A DNA stretch of 64,000 nucleotides from Anaerolineaceae bacterium (GTDB lineage: Bacteria > Chloroflexota > Anaerolineae > Anaerolineales > Anaerolineaceae). The notes below the pieces were generated by a model, which searched no databases, was not told the origin of the DNA, and worked only from the letters and a program-made list of their open reading frames with translations. The DNA is taken from contig DUMZ01000008.1 of assembly GCA_012839565.1 (NCBI GenBank), positions 62,001 through 126,000 on the forward strand, written 5' to 3'. A program made the position numbers and the translations under genes. Positions within the stretch are counted from its first letter, which is position 1; each line of letters begins with the position of its first letter. Shown in pieces: positions 46,107-54,965 of the stretch.

Positions 46107-47906
46107 CTAAAGCGCGATGTAGCGTTCAATCATCGGCTTTAGCGTATCCAGTGAACTCTTCCAGAAGGCTTTATCGCGGATATTGATGCCAAAGCGGGCA
46201 GCCAGGTCGGCAGCGTTGGCTTCGCCGGTGCTTGCCAGGAGCGCTTTGTAATCTTCCAGGAAAGCATCGCCTTTTTCGAGATAAATCGCGTACAAACCTT
46301 TACCAAACAGCGTGCCAAAGGCGTAGGGGAAGTTGTAGAAGGAAAGGTGAGCGCTGTAGTAATGTGGTTTCCAGGTCCAGGCGTATTTGTTCATCACTTC
46401 AGGGTCAATGCCGTCACCGTAAGTATCGCGTTGCGCTTGCAGCATGATTTCTGAGATATCATCAGCTGGGATGGTGCCTTTTTCGCGTCGGATAAAGACT
46501 TCCATCTCAAACAGATAGCGCGACATGATATCCACGATGGTTTGCGCGTCGCTGGCGATTGCGGTTTCAAGCAGTATCAATTCTTCTTCCGGTGATGAAG
46601 GATTTTTTAGCAGGGCGGTGAGAACAATCGTTTCGCACATGATGGATGCGGTTTCGGCGAGCGTCATGGGCGTTCTGGACTGGAAAGGTGTTTTGCCAGC
46701 TTGATAGATGCAATAGTTATGGAAAGCGTGTCCAAGTTCGTGGGCAAGGGTCATGACCTGGTCAAACGAGCCGTCAAAGTTGCTCATGATGCGACTTTCT
46801 TTCACCACGGGTATGCCCATACAGAAAGCGCCACCGCGTTTTCCAGCGCGTTGTTCAGCGTCAATCCAGTTGCTTTCAAAAGCGGTTTGGGCCAGTTTTG
46901 CCAGTTCGGGTGAAAACTTTGCAAAGTTTTCCAAAATGAGTTCTTTGGCTTCAGTAAATGAATAAGTCTTGTTGGCTGAACCAACCGGCGCGAAAAGACT
47001 CCACCAGGGCAGCTTGTCGTGGCCCAGCTTTTTGGCTTTGGCGCGGAAGTAGTCGCGGAACATGGGCAGGGAGTCTTGCATGGCACCCATCATGGCATCC
47101 AGCGTTTCGCGGTCGATACGTGCCATGTCCAGCGCGCTGTGTAGGGCGTCCTGGCGTCCACGTCGGCGGTTGAGCACGTTCACTTCGCCCTTGATGCCGT
47201 TCATACAAGCGGCAAGGGGCTCTTTCATCTCTTCAAAGACTTGCATTTCCAGCTTGTAAGCGCGTTCGCGGGTGTCGGCGTCGGGGTGACTGCGCAGGTT
47301 GATGAGTGCGGGCAAAGGCAGGGTCTGCATTTTGCCATCCAGTTCAAATTCAACACTCTTTTGTGAGGTCAACACGCCTTGCAAATTGTCCCAGGCACTG
47401 CTGGCAGAAAGGCTGAGTTCGTTGGCCAGTTCTTCTTCGGCTTCGCTCATCATATAGCGGCTTTGTTCAGCTTCTTCAAGCAAGGCAAAGCTGTGTTCAT
47501 GCGCCGAGCCAGGATATTGCAAGGCTTTGGGCAGACGGTCGCCCAGTTTGCCCAGCCAGGCGGAGATGCGGTTGCTCAGATTGCCGAGTGGCAGCATCTC
47601 GATTTGGACCTTGGAGTATAACTGCTCGGCTGTTTTGTTGAACGAGTCAACGCTAAGCGTCGCGCCCAAAAAAGCGCCTATTTTATTGCCAACAAGGCTA
47701 ACTGTGTTGCGGGTATCAACAATTTGGTTAAGCAACTGGCTTAGGGCTTCATCGCTGATATCAGAACTTAAAGCGGGTTCAAGCTTGGTTTCGTAAATTG
47801 CGGTGAGCTCCGCAGCAATAGTTTTGATGTAATTAATGTCTTCAACGAGTTGTGGGTCGTCAAGACCAGTATAAATGTTAGAAAGATCCCATCGGGTTGG
47901 TGTCAT
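46107..47906 (-). CDS. pepF: Oligoendopeptidase F (M3 family)
   Basis: This is a zinc metallopeptidase that cleaves short peptides in the cytoplasm. The 599-residue product has the active-site motif TLAHELGHAFHNY (His389-Glu390, His393) and a downstream Glu in MTLAETASIMCETIVL. No signal peptide is seen. The start MTPTRWDLSNIY has AGGAG 6 nt upstream. It is of typical M3B length. Confidence 0.94.
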   Translation of the reverse strand: MTPTRWDLSNIYTGLDDPQLVEDINYIKTIAAELTAIYETKLEPALSSDISDEALSQLLNQIVDTRNTVSLVGNKIGAFLGATLSVDSFNKTAEQLYSKVQIEMLPLGNLSNRISAWLGKLGDRLPKALQYPGSAHEHSFALLEEAEQSRYMMSEAEEELANELSLSASSAWDNLQGVLTSQKSVEFELDGKMQTLPLPALINLRSHPDADTRERAYKLEMQVFEEMKEPLAACMNGIKGEVNVLNRRRGRQDALHSALDMARIDRETLDAMMGAMQDSLPMFRDYFRAKAKKLGHDKLPWWSLFAPVGSANKTYSFTEAKELILENFAKFSPELAKLAQTAFESNWIDAEQRAGKRGGAFCMGIPVVKESRIMSNFDGSFDQVMTLAHELGHAFHNYCIYQAGKTPFQSRTPMTLAETASIMCETIVLTALLKNPSSPEEELILLETAIASDAQTIVDIMSRYLFEMEVFIRREKGTIPADDISEIMLQAQRDTYGDGIDPEVMNKYAWTWKPHYYSAHLSFYNFPYAFGTLFGKGLYAIYLEKGDAFLEDYKALLASTGEANAADLAARFGINIRDKAFWKSSLDTLKPMIERYIAL

Positions 47907-47998
47907 AGTCTGCTCCTGTTCGTGTTAGATAATTGTATTATACCGTGTTCTTTAGAGATAACTTGCCTGCTGTGCAAAATCAGCTTAAAAACGGTGGG

Positions 47999-48037
47999 TA
48001 AAAAACACCGCTCCTGTCTCTAAAGACAGGAGCGGTG
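47999..48037 (-). terminator. Terminator of the YugP-like peptidase gene
   Basis: A perfect 13-bp inverted repeat, CACCGCTCCTGTC (48006-48018) and GACAGGAGCGGTG (48025-48037), with a 6-nt loop. On the minus strand it is followed by TTTTTT. Confidence 0.85.
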
Positions 48038-48069
48038 GATCTTGCATCAAGTTTTGTTCAAGGCAAATC

Positions 48070-48759
48070 TTATCTGCGGCGTCTGCCACTGATCAAAGAC
48101 ACATAATAGAGCAATTGCAGAACTGAGGTCACCAAGCCAGCCACGTAAGTCCAGGCCGCGGCATTGAGCACCTTATTGACGCCTTTGCGTTCTTCATCGC
48201 TGGTCATCAGCTGGCTTTCTTCAAGCATGACTTTGGCGCGTTTTGACGCGTCCAGTTCAATGGGCAAAGTAACCAGTGAGAATACGGTCGTGCTGGCAAA
48301 CAAGATAATACCGATAGTCGCCAGTCCGAGCAAGTTCAGCACCAGTCCGATGATAACCAAAATCATGCCAACGTTGGAGCCGATATTGACAACGGGCACG
48401 AGTACACGGCGTAGTTTCATCGGACCATAATTGTCGCGGTCTTGCGCGGCGTGTCCGAGTTCATGCGCGGTAATTGCCATGGCTGCCACAGAGGGCACAG
48501 CACCAACGTTTTGTGAGAGTGCCAGGGTTTTACTCCTGGGATCGTAATGGTCGCTGAGTGTGCCTTGCGTTTGCGTAAAGCTTATTTCATCAAGATTGTA
48601 ACGGGATTTGAGATAGTCGGCGACCTGGAGACCGGTCAGGTTACGTGTGTTGCGCACCTGGCTCCATTTCTTGTAGGCTGAATTTACCGCGATACTGGCA
48701 ATTATCGACAGTACCAGGCCTGGCAAAATAAAGATAAAGTAAGTTGGACTAAAAGGCAT
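48070..48759 (-). CDS. YugP-family membrane zinc metallopeptidase
   Basis: The 229-residue product has an N-terminal membrane span, the zinc motif AITAHELGHAAQD (His99-Glu100, His103), two more hydrophobic spans (about 125-165) and a helical C-terminus (LDASKRAKVMLEESQLM) typical of this family. Family members are membrane-bound putative proteases with unknown substrates. It lies 26 bp downstream of the S41 protease gene and may share its transcript. Confidence 0.9.
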   Translation of the reverse strand: MPFSPTYFIFILPGLVLSIIASIAVNSAYKKWSQVRNTRNLTGLQVADYLKSRYNLDEISFTQTQGTLSDHYDPRSKTLALSQNVGAVPSVAAMAITAHELGHAAQDRDNYGPMKLRRVLVPVVNIGSNVGMILVIIGLVLNLLGLATIGIILFASTTVFSLVTLPIELDASKRAKVMLEESQLMTSDEERKGVNKVLNAAAWTYVAGLVTSVLQLLYYVSLISGRRRR

Positions 48760-48785
48760 CTTGGTTTATCCTTTCAAAGCGGGCT

Positions 48786-50135
48786 TTATTTATTGAAGTA
48801 TTCAATGGCAGCATCGCGTTGCGGGTCAATGCCGGCTTCAAAGTCAGCTTCGGTGTAGGGCACTTCAATATCAGGAGTGAGACCTATTTCAGCAATCTGA
48901 TTTCCATCAGGGGTCAACCAACGCGCGATGGTAATGCGCACGCCACCCTGGTTATCAGAAAGGTCTATCCAGCTTTGTACCGAGCCTTTACCATAGCTCA
49001 CTTCGCCGATGAGTTTCGCGCGGCCGTGGTCTTGCAGCGCGCCGGCAACGATTTCGGAAGCGGAAGCAGAGCCACCGTTAATTAAAACCACCATGGGAAT
49101 GTTGGGGGCAATAGCGTCACCTTCAGCCCGGTAGGTATCGCGGGTGCCATCGCCATATTCTTCGTAAAGGATAACGCCATCCTCGATAAACATGGCGGAA
49201 ATATCAATGGCAGCATAAAGATAACCACCGCCGTTATCGCGCAGGTCAAAGATGAGTCCCTTGGGATTTTGTGCCATGAGCTCATTCAACGCGTTTGAAA
49301 CTTGCTCTACGGCTTTATCGTTGAAGGTGTATAGCGCGATGTAGGCAATATCGTTTTCAAGCATTTCGTAATCAACGACTGGTATTTCTATTACCCGGCG
49401 TGTAATACTAACATCAAAGATTTCATCACCACGGCGAATGGTTAATACAACCACTTCACCCGCGGGGCCAAGAATCGATTGCAGAACGATATCGCCGGCG
49501 GTTCCGGTTACATCTTCGCCATTTACAGCGATGATGATATCTTTGGGCTTGAGTCCGGCTTCTTCAGCGGGGGAGCCTTTCATGGGGGAAACGATTTCAA
49601 CATACTCTCCGGAAGTGTTCACCCAGGCGCCGATGCCTGTGTAAGAGCCTTCCATTTCGGCGTTGGCTTGTTCATAAGTGTGGGGGTCCATGTAGGATGT
49701 GTGTTTGTCGCCGGTTGCAGCTAACATACCCTGAATGGCACCACGCATCAGTTCAACATCGTCCAGGGGCTGATCCACGTAGTATCTGTGCAGATAATTC
49801 CAGCTTTCCCAGAAAGGCTTAAAGAGCGTTTGTAACTCGCGTGGGGTTGACGAGCTGACGTACTCAGAACACTTGCCAGCATCCGCGCCAAATTGAATGG
49901 CGGGGCAGGGGTCGCATTCGAGTCCTTCAGTTACACCATCACCATCAGGACAAAGGCAGGCAGGACACGGGTCAGAAACACCAACAGTATTGCCAAGTTT
50001 GTCGTAACCCAAGGCGATGCGGATGGGATTGAATTTCACAAGGCTGGCCGTGGCTACGCCAGCACCATAGGATGTGACAACGATGAGCACAATTAAGATT
50101 ACTGTTAATATTGTGCGATTTGATTTGTTTTGCAT
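48786..50135 (-). CDS. S41-family C-terminal processing protease with Cys-rich N-terminal insert
   Basis: This is a membrane-anchored carboxy-terminal processing protease (449 residues from ATG 50135; SD GGAGG). An N-terminal TM segment is followed by a Cys-Pro-rich segment (DPCPACLCPDGDG, LECDPCP), a PDZ domain (IVSPMKGSPAEEAGLKPKDI) and the S41 core with LIFDLRDNGGGYL, nucleophile Ser in NGGSASASEIVAGAL and general-base Lys in SYGKGSVQ. The catalytic pair is intact. A hairpin (ACTTGC / GCAAGT, 50153-50168) lies just before the SD. Confidence 0.92.
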   Translation of the reverse strand: MQNKSNRTILTVILIVLIVVTSYGAGVATASLVKFNPIRIALGYDKLGNTVGVSDPCPACLCPDGDGVTEGLECDPCPAIQFGADAGKCSEYVSSSTPRELQTLFKPFWESWNYLHRYYVDQPLDDVELMRGAIQGMLAATGDKHTSYMDPHTYEQANAEMEGSYTGIGAWVNTSGEYVEIVSPMKGSPAEEAGLKPKDIIIAVNGEDVTGTAGDIVLQSILGPAGEVVVLTIRRGDEIFDVSITRRVIEIPVVDYEMLENDIAYIALYTFNDKAVEQVSNALNELMAQNPKGLIFDLRDNGGGYLYAAIDISAMFIEDGVILYEEYGDGTRDTYRAEGDAIAPNIPMVVLINGGSASASEIVAGALQDHGRAKLIGEVSYGKGSVQSWIDLSDNQGGVRITIARWLTPDGNQIAEIGLTPDIEVPYTEADFEAGIDPQRDAAIEYFNK

Positions 50136-50285
50136 GCATACCTCCAAAGTCAACTTGCCTGAGCAAGTCGCTCATATACAGACCTTAAGAATACCATACT
50201 CGGACTGTTTTCACCGCTGGCTTTAGCGGATTAAACGGAAATTATACAAAAATTAAACACATCAGGTGTAACAAAAGAGATGAAT

Positions 50286-50927
50286 TTAATAAGGTGTTTT
50301 GTTCAAATATTCGGGCAAGTGGATGAGATGACTGATGTACGGATGGTCGCCATCGGGTTCGGGCTTAACCTGGAGGGTATGAATACCTAACTGACGGGCG
50401 GTGTCCAAATTGATGCTGCGGTCATCGAGAAACAGGCAATGTTCCGGCTTGGGGTTACCGATCAGATTTAGCGCGATTTGGTAGCTTTCCTTTTCTGGCT
50501 TACAATAAGGCGCGGTGGCAACGACGTCGATAATGTCCACAAACAAGTCGCGCAGGTTCATCAGTCCCAAAACATTTTCCGCGTGGGCGACACTGGCATT
50601 GGTGTAAATCCATTTGGGCTGGGGCAGACTTTCGAGCGCTTTGCGCAGGGCGGGATCTGGTGCCATATAATCCGAAAGGTCCACGGAATGTACCCAGTTG
50701 AGATAGTCGTGCATATCAACACCCCGTTCAACCTGCAAGCCTCGCAAGGTCGTGCCGTATTGCACAAAAAGGCGGTGTTGCAGTTCAGCCGTTTCTTCAA
50801 GGGGAACCCCTAAAACTTCGTGTATATAGCTTTGAATGCGTTCCATAAACAGGGGCCAAATGTTGAGCGAACTGGGATAAACGGTGTCGTCAAGGTCAAT
50901 AAGCAGGATAGAAATTTGGTTCATCAT
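50286..50927 (-). CDS. HAD-superfamily hydrolase, pyrimidine 5'-nucleotidase-like
   Basis: The 213-residue product has HAD motif I LLIDLDDTVYPSS, motif II IYTNAS, a motif III lysine (CKPEKESYQIAL) and motif IV CLFLDDRSINLDTARQLG. The helical cap and YP after the nucleophile resemble pyrimidine 5'-nucleotidases (SDT1 type). ATG 50927 overlaps the LOG-gene stop as ATGA. The pairing with a LOG phosphoribohydrolase suggests nucleotide salvage or clearance. Confidence 0.87.
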   Translation of the reverse strand: MMNQISILLIDLDDTVYPSSLNIWPLFMERIQSYIHEVLGVPLEETAELQHRLFVQYGTTLRGLQVERGVDMHDYLNWVHSVDLSDYMAPDPALRKALESLPQPKWIYTNASVAHAENVLGLMNLRDLFVDIIDVVATAPYCKPEKESYQIALNLIGNPKPEHCLFLDDRSINLDTARQLGIHTLQVKPEPDGDHPYISHLIHLPEYLNKTPY

Positions 50928-51517
50928 GTGCGGTCTAACCACCTGTTCATATTTTGGGGCGGGGTGAATTCATCCAGTTTTTGCAGAAGGTCGATGGGCG
51001 TATCGGCGACGATAAAAAGCCCGCGGTGTTCCGGATAGATGTAACCCAGGGCGATGCTGTGTTCGACCATGCGCACGAAGGGATCAAAATAGCCTTCAAT
51101 ATTGAGCAGACCAACTGGTTTGGTGTGCAATCCGATTTGTGCCCAGGTGAGCGCTTCAACGGTTTCGTAATAGGTTCCGTATCCGCCCGGCAAGGCGATG
51201 ATGCCATCAGCCAGTTCGAGCATACGCTTTTGGCGGGTTTGGATATCCCTGACCGTTTCAAGTTTGGTCAAAGTGGCATGGATGAGATGTTCAAGGTTGA
51301 GCGCGTCGTTTACCACTCCTATGACCTCACCGTAGTTTTCGAGTACGCCATTGGCCACCGCGCCCATCAGTCCGGTTGAACCAGCGCCATAGATTAAAGT
51401 GCGGTTTTGCCTGGCGAGAGCTTCGCCAAGTTGCCAGGCGATTTGCATGTGGGTTTCGGGTAAACCATCTGCTGAGCCGGCAAAGACAGTGATGTTTTTA
51501 CGAAAGGTGGTTTTCAT
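50924..51517 (-). CDS. LOG-family nucleoside 5'-monophosphate phosphoribohydrolase-like protein
   Basis: The 197-residue product has the Rossmann start NITVFAGSADGLPETH, GAGSTGLMGAVANGVL, and the LOG signature RQKRMLELADGIIALPGGYG followed by TYYE. Plant LOG proteins release cytokinins from their ribotides; bacterial homologues (TIGR00730 group) cleave AMP-type nucleotides. It is translationally coupled to the HAD gene. Confidence 0.9.
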   Translation of the reverse strand: MKTTFRKNITVFAGSADGLPETHMQIAWQLGEALARQNRTLIYGAGSTGLMGAVANGVLENYGEVIGVVNDALNLEHLIHATLTKLETVRDIQTRQKRMLELADGIIALPGGYGTYYETVEALTWAQIGLHTKPVGLLNIEGYFDPFVRMVEHSIALGYIYPEHRGLFIVADTPIDLLQKLDEFTPPQNMNRWLDRT

Positions 51518-51533
51518 ACTGTTCTATTGTAGC

Positions 51534-52748
51534 CTATAAACTCTCTGTCTCCAGCAAGAATGTCAAAATGTGCATATGTTTTATGCCTTGTGTGCTGCGA
51601 TTGATCGGATCCATTGAGATGATATATTTCGGGTAGTTGTCTTTTATGTCCAGCAGGGGCGATATCTCGCGATTGAAGGTAGCTTCATCGTTCATGATAT
51701 AGCTAACTTGAACATAAAACTTTTTATCAGCTTTTTCCGCGACGAAATCAACTTCCTTTTCGCCAATTCTACCAACAGTTACATCAAAACCCCGTCTTAA
51801 TAGTTCCATAAAAACAATGTTTTCTAGAATGAGATGGATATCCCTAAAGTTTTCGCCATAAACCGCCTGACGTATGCCATGATCAGCAAGGTAATATTTT
51901 TCATCTATTTGCAGAATGCGCTTACCGCGTAAATCCTGTCGTTTTGCAGGATAAAACAAGCAAGCGTCCACAGTGGCTTTAATGTAGTTAATGACCGTTT
52001 CGGGCGCGACCGCGCGATATTCATTTTTTAAGTAGGCTGAAATGCTGCGGGCTGAAAATGGATTGCCGATGTTTGACATCAAAAACAGAATAACCCGTTG
52101 TAACAGGTCAACATCGCGGATATTGTGTCGGCTAACAATGTCCTTAACCACAACTGACGCGTAAAGATCTTTTAAATATTGTTTTGAAGGTTCCACGTCA
52201 AAGTCGAGATGATGCAAAAACGGCATTCCGCCAAGATTGATGTACAAATTAAAGGCGGCGTCTTTATCCAGCTTTAATGGTGTCAGTTCAAGTAATTGTT
52301 TGAACTCTAGAAATGAGAAGGGATAAATTTGAAATTCCACATATCGGCCAGCCAGGTAAGTTGCCAGTTCTCCGGATAGGAGCGAACTGTTGGAGCCGGT
52401 GATGTAAATATCGGAATCAAAGTCAACACGCAAGCTGTTAACGGCCCGTTCCCAATTTTGGACTTCCTGAATTTCATCCAGGAAAATGTAAACTTTTTTA
52501 TTGCGATCAAACGGTTGATTTTGAAGTTCGTGGATTAAGTCCTGATCGTCGCGGATATGCATGGCTTTTGCGGATTCAAAGTTGAGCGTGAAGATTTGAG
52601 AGGGCACAATACCTTGCATGATAAGGCGGTCCTGGATTTGTTCAAGCAAAACAGACTTTCCGCTTCTGCGCAATCCAGTAAGCACTTTTATAATCAGTTT
52701 GTCAATAAATGGGTCGATTTTTTTTAGATAGTTTTCTCGGATAATCAT
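51534..52748 (-). CDS. AAA+ ATPase with DUF4143-like C-terminal domain (ATPase 2)
   Basis: The 404-residue product has Walker A GLRRSGKS (about 27-34), Walker B IFLDEIQEV, sensor ITGSNS, a winged-helix region (FSARSISAYLKNEYRAVAPE) and a C-terminal nuclease-like domain. Asp334 remains (EKEVDFVAEK), but the place of the Glu-x-Lys is Gln347-Val-Ser349 (FYVQVSY), so any nuclease activity should be lost. It starts at ATG 52748 with SD AGGTG. It is monocistronic behind three 18-bp palindromes. Role unknown. Confidence 0.88.
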   Translation of the reverse strand: MIIRENYLKKIDPFIDKLIIKVLTGLRRSGKSVLLEQIQDRLIMQGIVPSQIFTLNFESAKAMHIRDDQDLIHELQNQPFDRNKKVYIFLDEIQEVQNWERAVNSLRVDFDSDIYITGSNSSLLSGELATYLAGRYVEFQIYPFSFLEFKQLLELTPLKLDKDAAFNLYINLGGMPFLHHLDFDVEPSKQYLKDLYASVVVKDIVSRHNIRDVDLLQRVILFLMSNIGNPFSARSISAYLKNEYRAVAPETVINYIKATVDACLFYPAKRQDLRGKRILQIDEKYYLADHGIRQAVYGENFRDIHLILENIVFMELLRRGFDVTVGRIGEKEVDFVAEKADKKFYVQVSYIMNDEATFNREISPLLDIKDNYPKYIISMDPINRSTQGIKHMHILTFLLETESL

Positions 52749-52763
52749 GACACACCTCGCTTG

Positions 52764-52859
52764 TGTCAGTTATAACTGACAAAATGAAAAAAATCAAGAA
52801 AGTGTCAGATATAACTGACAAAAAGCAGGAAATAAGAAATCTGTCAGTTATATCTGACA
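52764..52859 (-). promoter_or_regulatory. Promoter with three 18-bp palindromes at 39-bp spacing (ATPase 2)
   Basis: TGTCAGTTATAACTGACA at 52764-52781 is a perfect palindrome. TGTCAGATATAACTGACA at 52803-52820 differs by one base, and TGTCAGTTATATCTGACA at 52842-52859 is its reverse complement. Centres are exactly 39 bp apart. On the minus strand -35 TTGATT (52792-52797), a 17-nt spacer and -10 TATAAC (52769-52774) make a good promoter whose -10 lies inside the first palindrome. Confidence 0.85.
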
Positions 52860-52918
52860 GATTTCGCATGTTTGCACTCTAACAAGGCTGGTTTTAAACT
52901 TTAAATGCCCCACTGACC

Positions 52919-53911
52919 TTAGCTGTGATACTCATCGCGCAGGGCCTGGAGCTTGCTTTTCTCTGCCTGGCTAAGTGGTTTGGGCAAGTGTATTTGCACT
53001 TTGGCCAGGATATCGCCTTTTTGATCTGACTTGCGCAAGGAAGGCATGCCTAAGCCTTTGAGCCGAAAAGTTTTCCCGCTATCGGTTCCCGCTGGAATGT
53101 TGAGTTTAACGGGTTTCTCCATGGTGGGTACCGTCACCTCACCGCCCAGCGCGGCAGTATAAAAATCTACCGGAATTGTCAGCAGCAAGTTATTCCCTTT
53201 GCGGGTAAAAACTTTGTGCGGGAGCATTTTGATGAGCAAATACAGGTCCGCGCCATCGGCTTGACCACTCAGGCGTACTTTTGAACCGGTATCTACCCCA
53301 GCAGGGATGCTGGCATTAATCGTGCGTCCATCAGAGAACCTAAGGCTGCGTTGCGTGCCACGGTAGGCTTCTTCAAGGGTGATTTCAGTCTCATGTTCAA
53401 CATCACGTCGGGCGGGTGCCTGGGTACGGTAGCTGCGACCACCTTGTGAATAGCTGGTCTCTGTGCCCGGACTAAACCCACCACTAAAACCTCCGCCGAA
53501 CAGCGAGGTGAAAAAGTCAGAAAAGCCACCCATTCCACTAAAACTGCCCATACCACCGGGCATACCCATGCCGCCAAAAATTTCCTGAAACTCTTCGGGT
53601 GTCATCGTGCGGTAACCGCCGCCTTGTCCGGGTTGTTGTTGCCAGCGTCCCCAGTCAAAGCCACCCGGCTGGCCGCCCGCGCGTTGGTATTGTTGCCATT
53701 CCGAGCCTAAATTGTCGTATTTCTGGCGTTTTTCGCTGTCTGAAAGCACCTGGTAGGCTTCGTTGACTTCTTTAAACATCTCTTCGGCTTTTAGGTCTTT
53801 ATTCACGTCGGGGTGATATTTGCGCGCCAAATCGCGATAAGCTTTTTTTATCTCATCGTCAGTCGCGGTTTTAGAAACACCTAAAGTTTTGTAGTAATCT
53901 TTATATTCCAT
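52919..53911 (-). CDS. DnaJ-family co-chaperone without zinc finger (CbpA-like)
   Basis: The 330-residue product has a J domain ([23 protein letters not shown] in KYHPDVNKD), a Gly/Met/Phe-rich linker (about 95-165) and the DnaJ C-terminal domains ([38 protein letters not shown]). The Cys4 zinc-finger repeats of DnaJ are missing, so it is of type II. It should stimulate DnaK. Confidence 0.92.
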   Translation of the reverse strand: MEYKDYYKTLGVSKTATDDEIKKAYRDLARKYHPDVNKDLKAEEMFKEVNEAYQVLSDSEKRQKYDNLGSEWQQYQRAGGQPGGFDWGRWQQQPGQGGGYRTMTPEEFQEIFGGMGMPGGMGSFSGMGGFSDFFTSLFGGGFSGGFSPGTETSYSQGGRSYRTQAPARRDVEHETEITLEEAYRGTQRSLRFSDGRTINASIPAGVDTGSKVRLSGQADGADLYLLIKMLPHKVFTRKGNNLLLTIPVDFYTAALGGEVTVPTMEKPVKLNIPAGTDSGKTFRLKGLGMPSLRKSDQKGDILAKVQIHLPKPLSQAEKSKLQALRDEYHS

Positions 53912-54004
53912 ATTAATTCCATTGCTAATTCAAGCTATTATCATATTCATAATAGCAAATCAATGTATAAAGCGCGTTAATATCAAGCCAGCAAATGAGA
54001 GATC

Positions 54005-54706
54005 TTAGCCAAATTCTCCGCGCACTTCCGGCGGTAATAGAGCGGCGATTTGGCTCATGATTTCGTGCCGGGCGCGGTTGACATCATCTCTGGAGGGACG
54101 GTTGCCACCGTCAGCGATTTTCAGCGGGCCAAAAACTTTGCCGATTTTGGAAATGACGCGCGCTTTACGTTTTTTGTTGCGTATGGTGCCAAATATGTCC
54201 CAGTTATCTTCGCTATAGGTGCCGATGGCTAAAATGGGCACGCCCAGGCGAAGTGCTAAAAAGGCCGCGCCGGGCAAGGCTTCACGCAGGGGCGGTTTGT
54301 GCACATGACCTTCGGGCATAATCGCCAAAATGCCATCCTGTGCCAAAATGGCCTCCGCGGCACGAATAGCTTCCAGGTTGGCGGTGCCTTGCTGAATTTC
54401 AAGCGTTCGCCACAACCTTGGCAAAATCCTTAAGGCGACTGGCGCGTTTGGCATAACATGGTCCCCGATGAACTCCAAAGGATATTTGGTGCTGTGAATG
54501 GGGCTGATGGTGTCTAAAAAGTGGAAATGGTTGTTAACAATGAGCAATGGACCCTTTTCGGGCAGGTTTTCCTGGCCTTCAACTTTATAATTCAGCAAAA
54601 TTGAAGCCAGAAATGCGATCCCGTTTCGCAAGATGGCACGGCGGGTGCGAAATCGTGGATAGGGGTGTTTCTTTTGGTTTTCTTTGCGAAATTCTTTTCT
54701 TTTCAT
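54005..54706 (-). CDS. plsC: 1-acyl-sn-glycerol-3-phosphate acyltransferase-like protein
   Basis: This enzyme is a candidate for acylating lysophosphatidic acid in phospholipid synthesis. From ATG 54706 the product is 233 residues. The acyltransferase block I reads NNHFHFLDTIS (H-x4-D), and the later substrate box reads IMPEGHVHKP. The frame is open 49 codons further upstream, but that part crosses the repeat array of the next gene and lacks conservation. The assignment to lysophosphatidic acid rather than another acceptor is inferred. Confidence 0.82.
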   Translation of the reverse strand: MKRKEFRKENQKKHPYPRFRTRRAILRNGIAFLASILLNYKVEGQENLPEKGPLLIVNNHFHFLDTISPIHSTKYPLEFIGDHVMPNAPVALRILPRLWRTLEIQQGTANLEAIRAAEAILAQDGILAIMPEGHVHKPPLREALPGAAFLALRLGVPILAIGTYSEDNWDIFGTIRNKKRKARVISKIGKVFGPLKIADGGNRPSRDDVNRARHEIMSQIAALLPPEVRGEFG

Positions 54707-54804
54707 AGCAACCGTCCAGATGGGATGATACCTTATTTTACAATGATTAATGATTTTATGTGGAATTGTAAAAATGAATGTTCTGAAAGCAAATAACAGA
54801 AAAA

Positions 54805-54918
54805 GTTGAAGAAATGCACTTTTAGGGCACTTAAAATATTGAACAAATGACAATAATGTGCTAATATAATATTGAAAACATGACAGTTTATGGTATTAAA
54901 AACAATGAACAAATGCAG
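54805..54918 (+). repeat. Four 15-bp direct repeats at 33-bp period upstream of ATPase 3
   Basis: GTTGAAGAAATGCAC (54805-54819), ATTGAACAAATGACA (54838-54852), ATTGAAAACATGACA (54871-54885) and AATGAACAAATGCAG (54904-54918) start exactly 33 bp apart. All share TGAA-N-A-N-ATG. A -10-like TATAAT at 54865-54870 lies between repeats 2 and 3, with TTGAAC in repeat 2 at 20 nt as a poor -35. The iteron-like layout suggests cooperative protein binding over the promoter. Confidence 0.78.
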
Positions 54919-54965
54919 TGGTGTGGACTAAGCAAGGTGGTGTTTACTGGAAAAGAGGCAATATG

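Noticed and set aside
54707-54853. 49-codon N-terminal extension of plsC
   Set aside because: The extension shows no acyltransferase homology and overlaps the repeat array upstream of ATPase 3. ATG 54706 gives a normal beginning.
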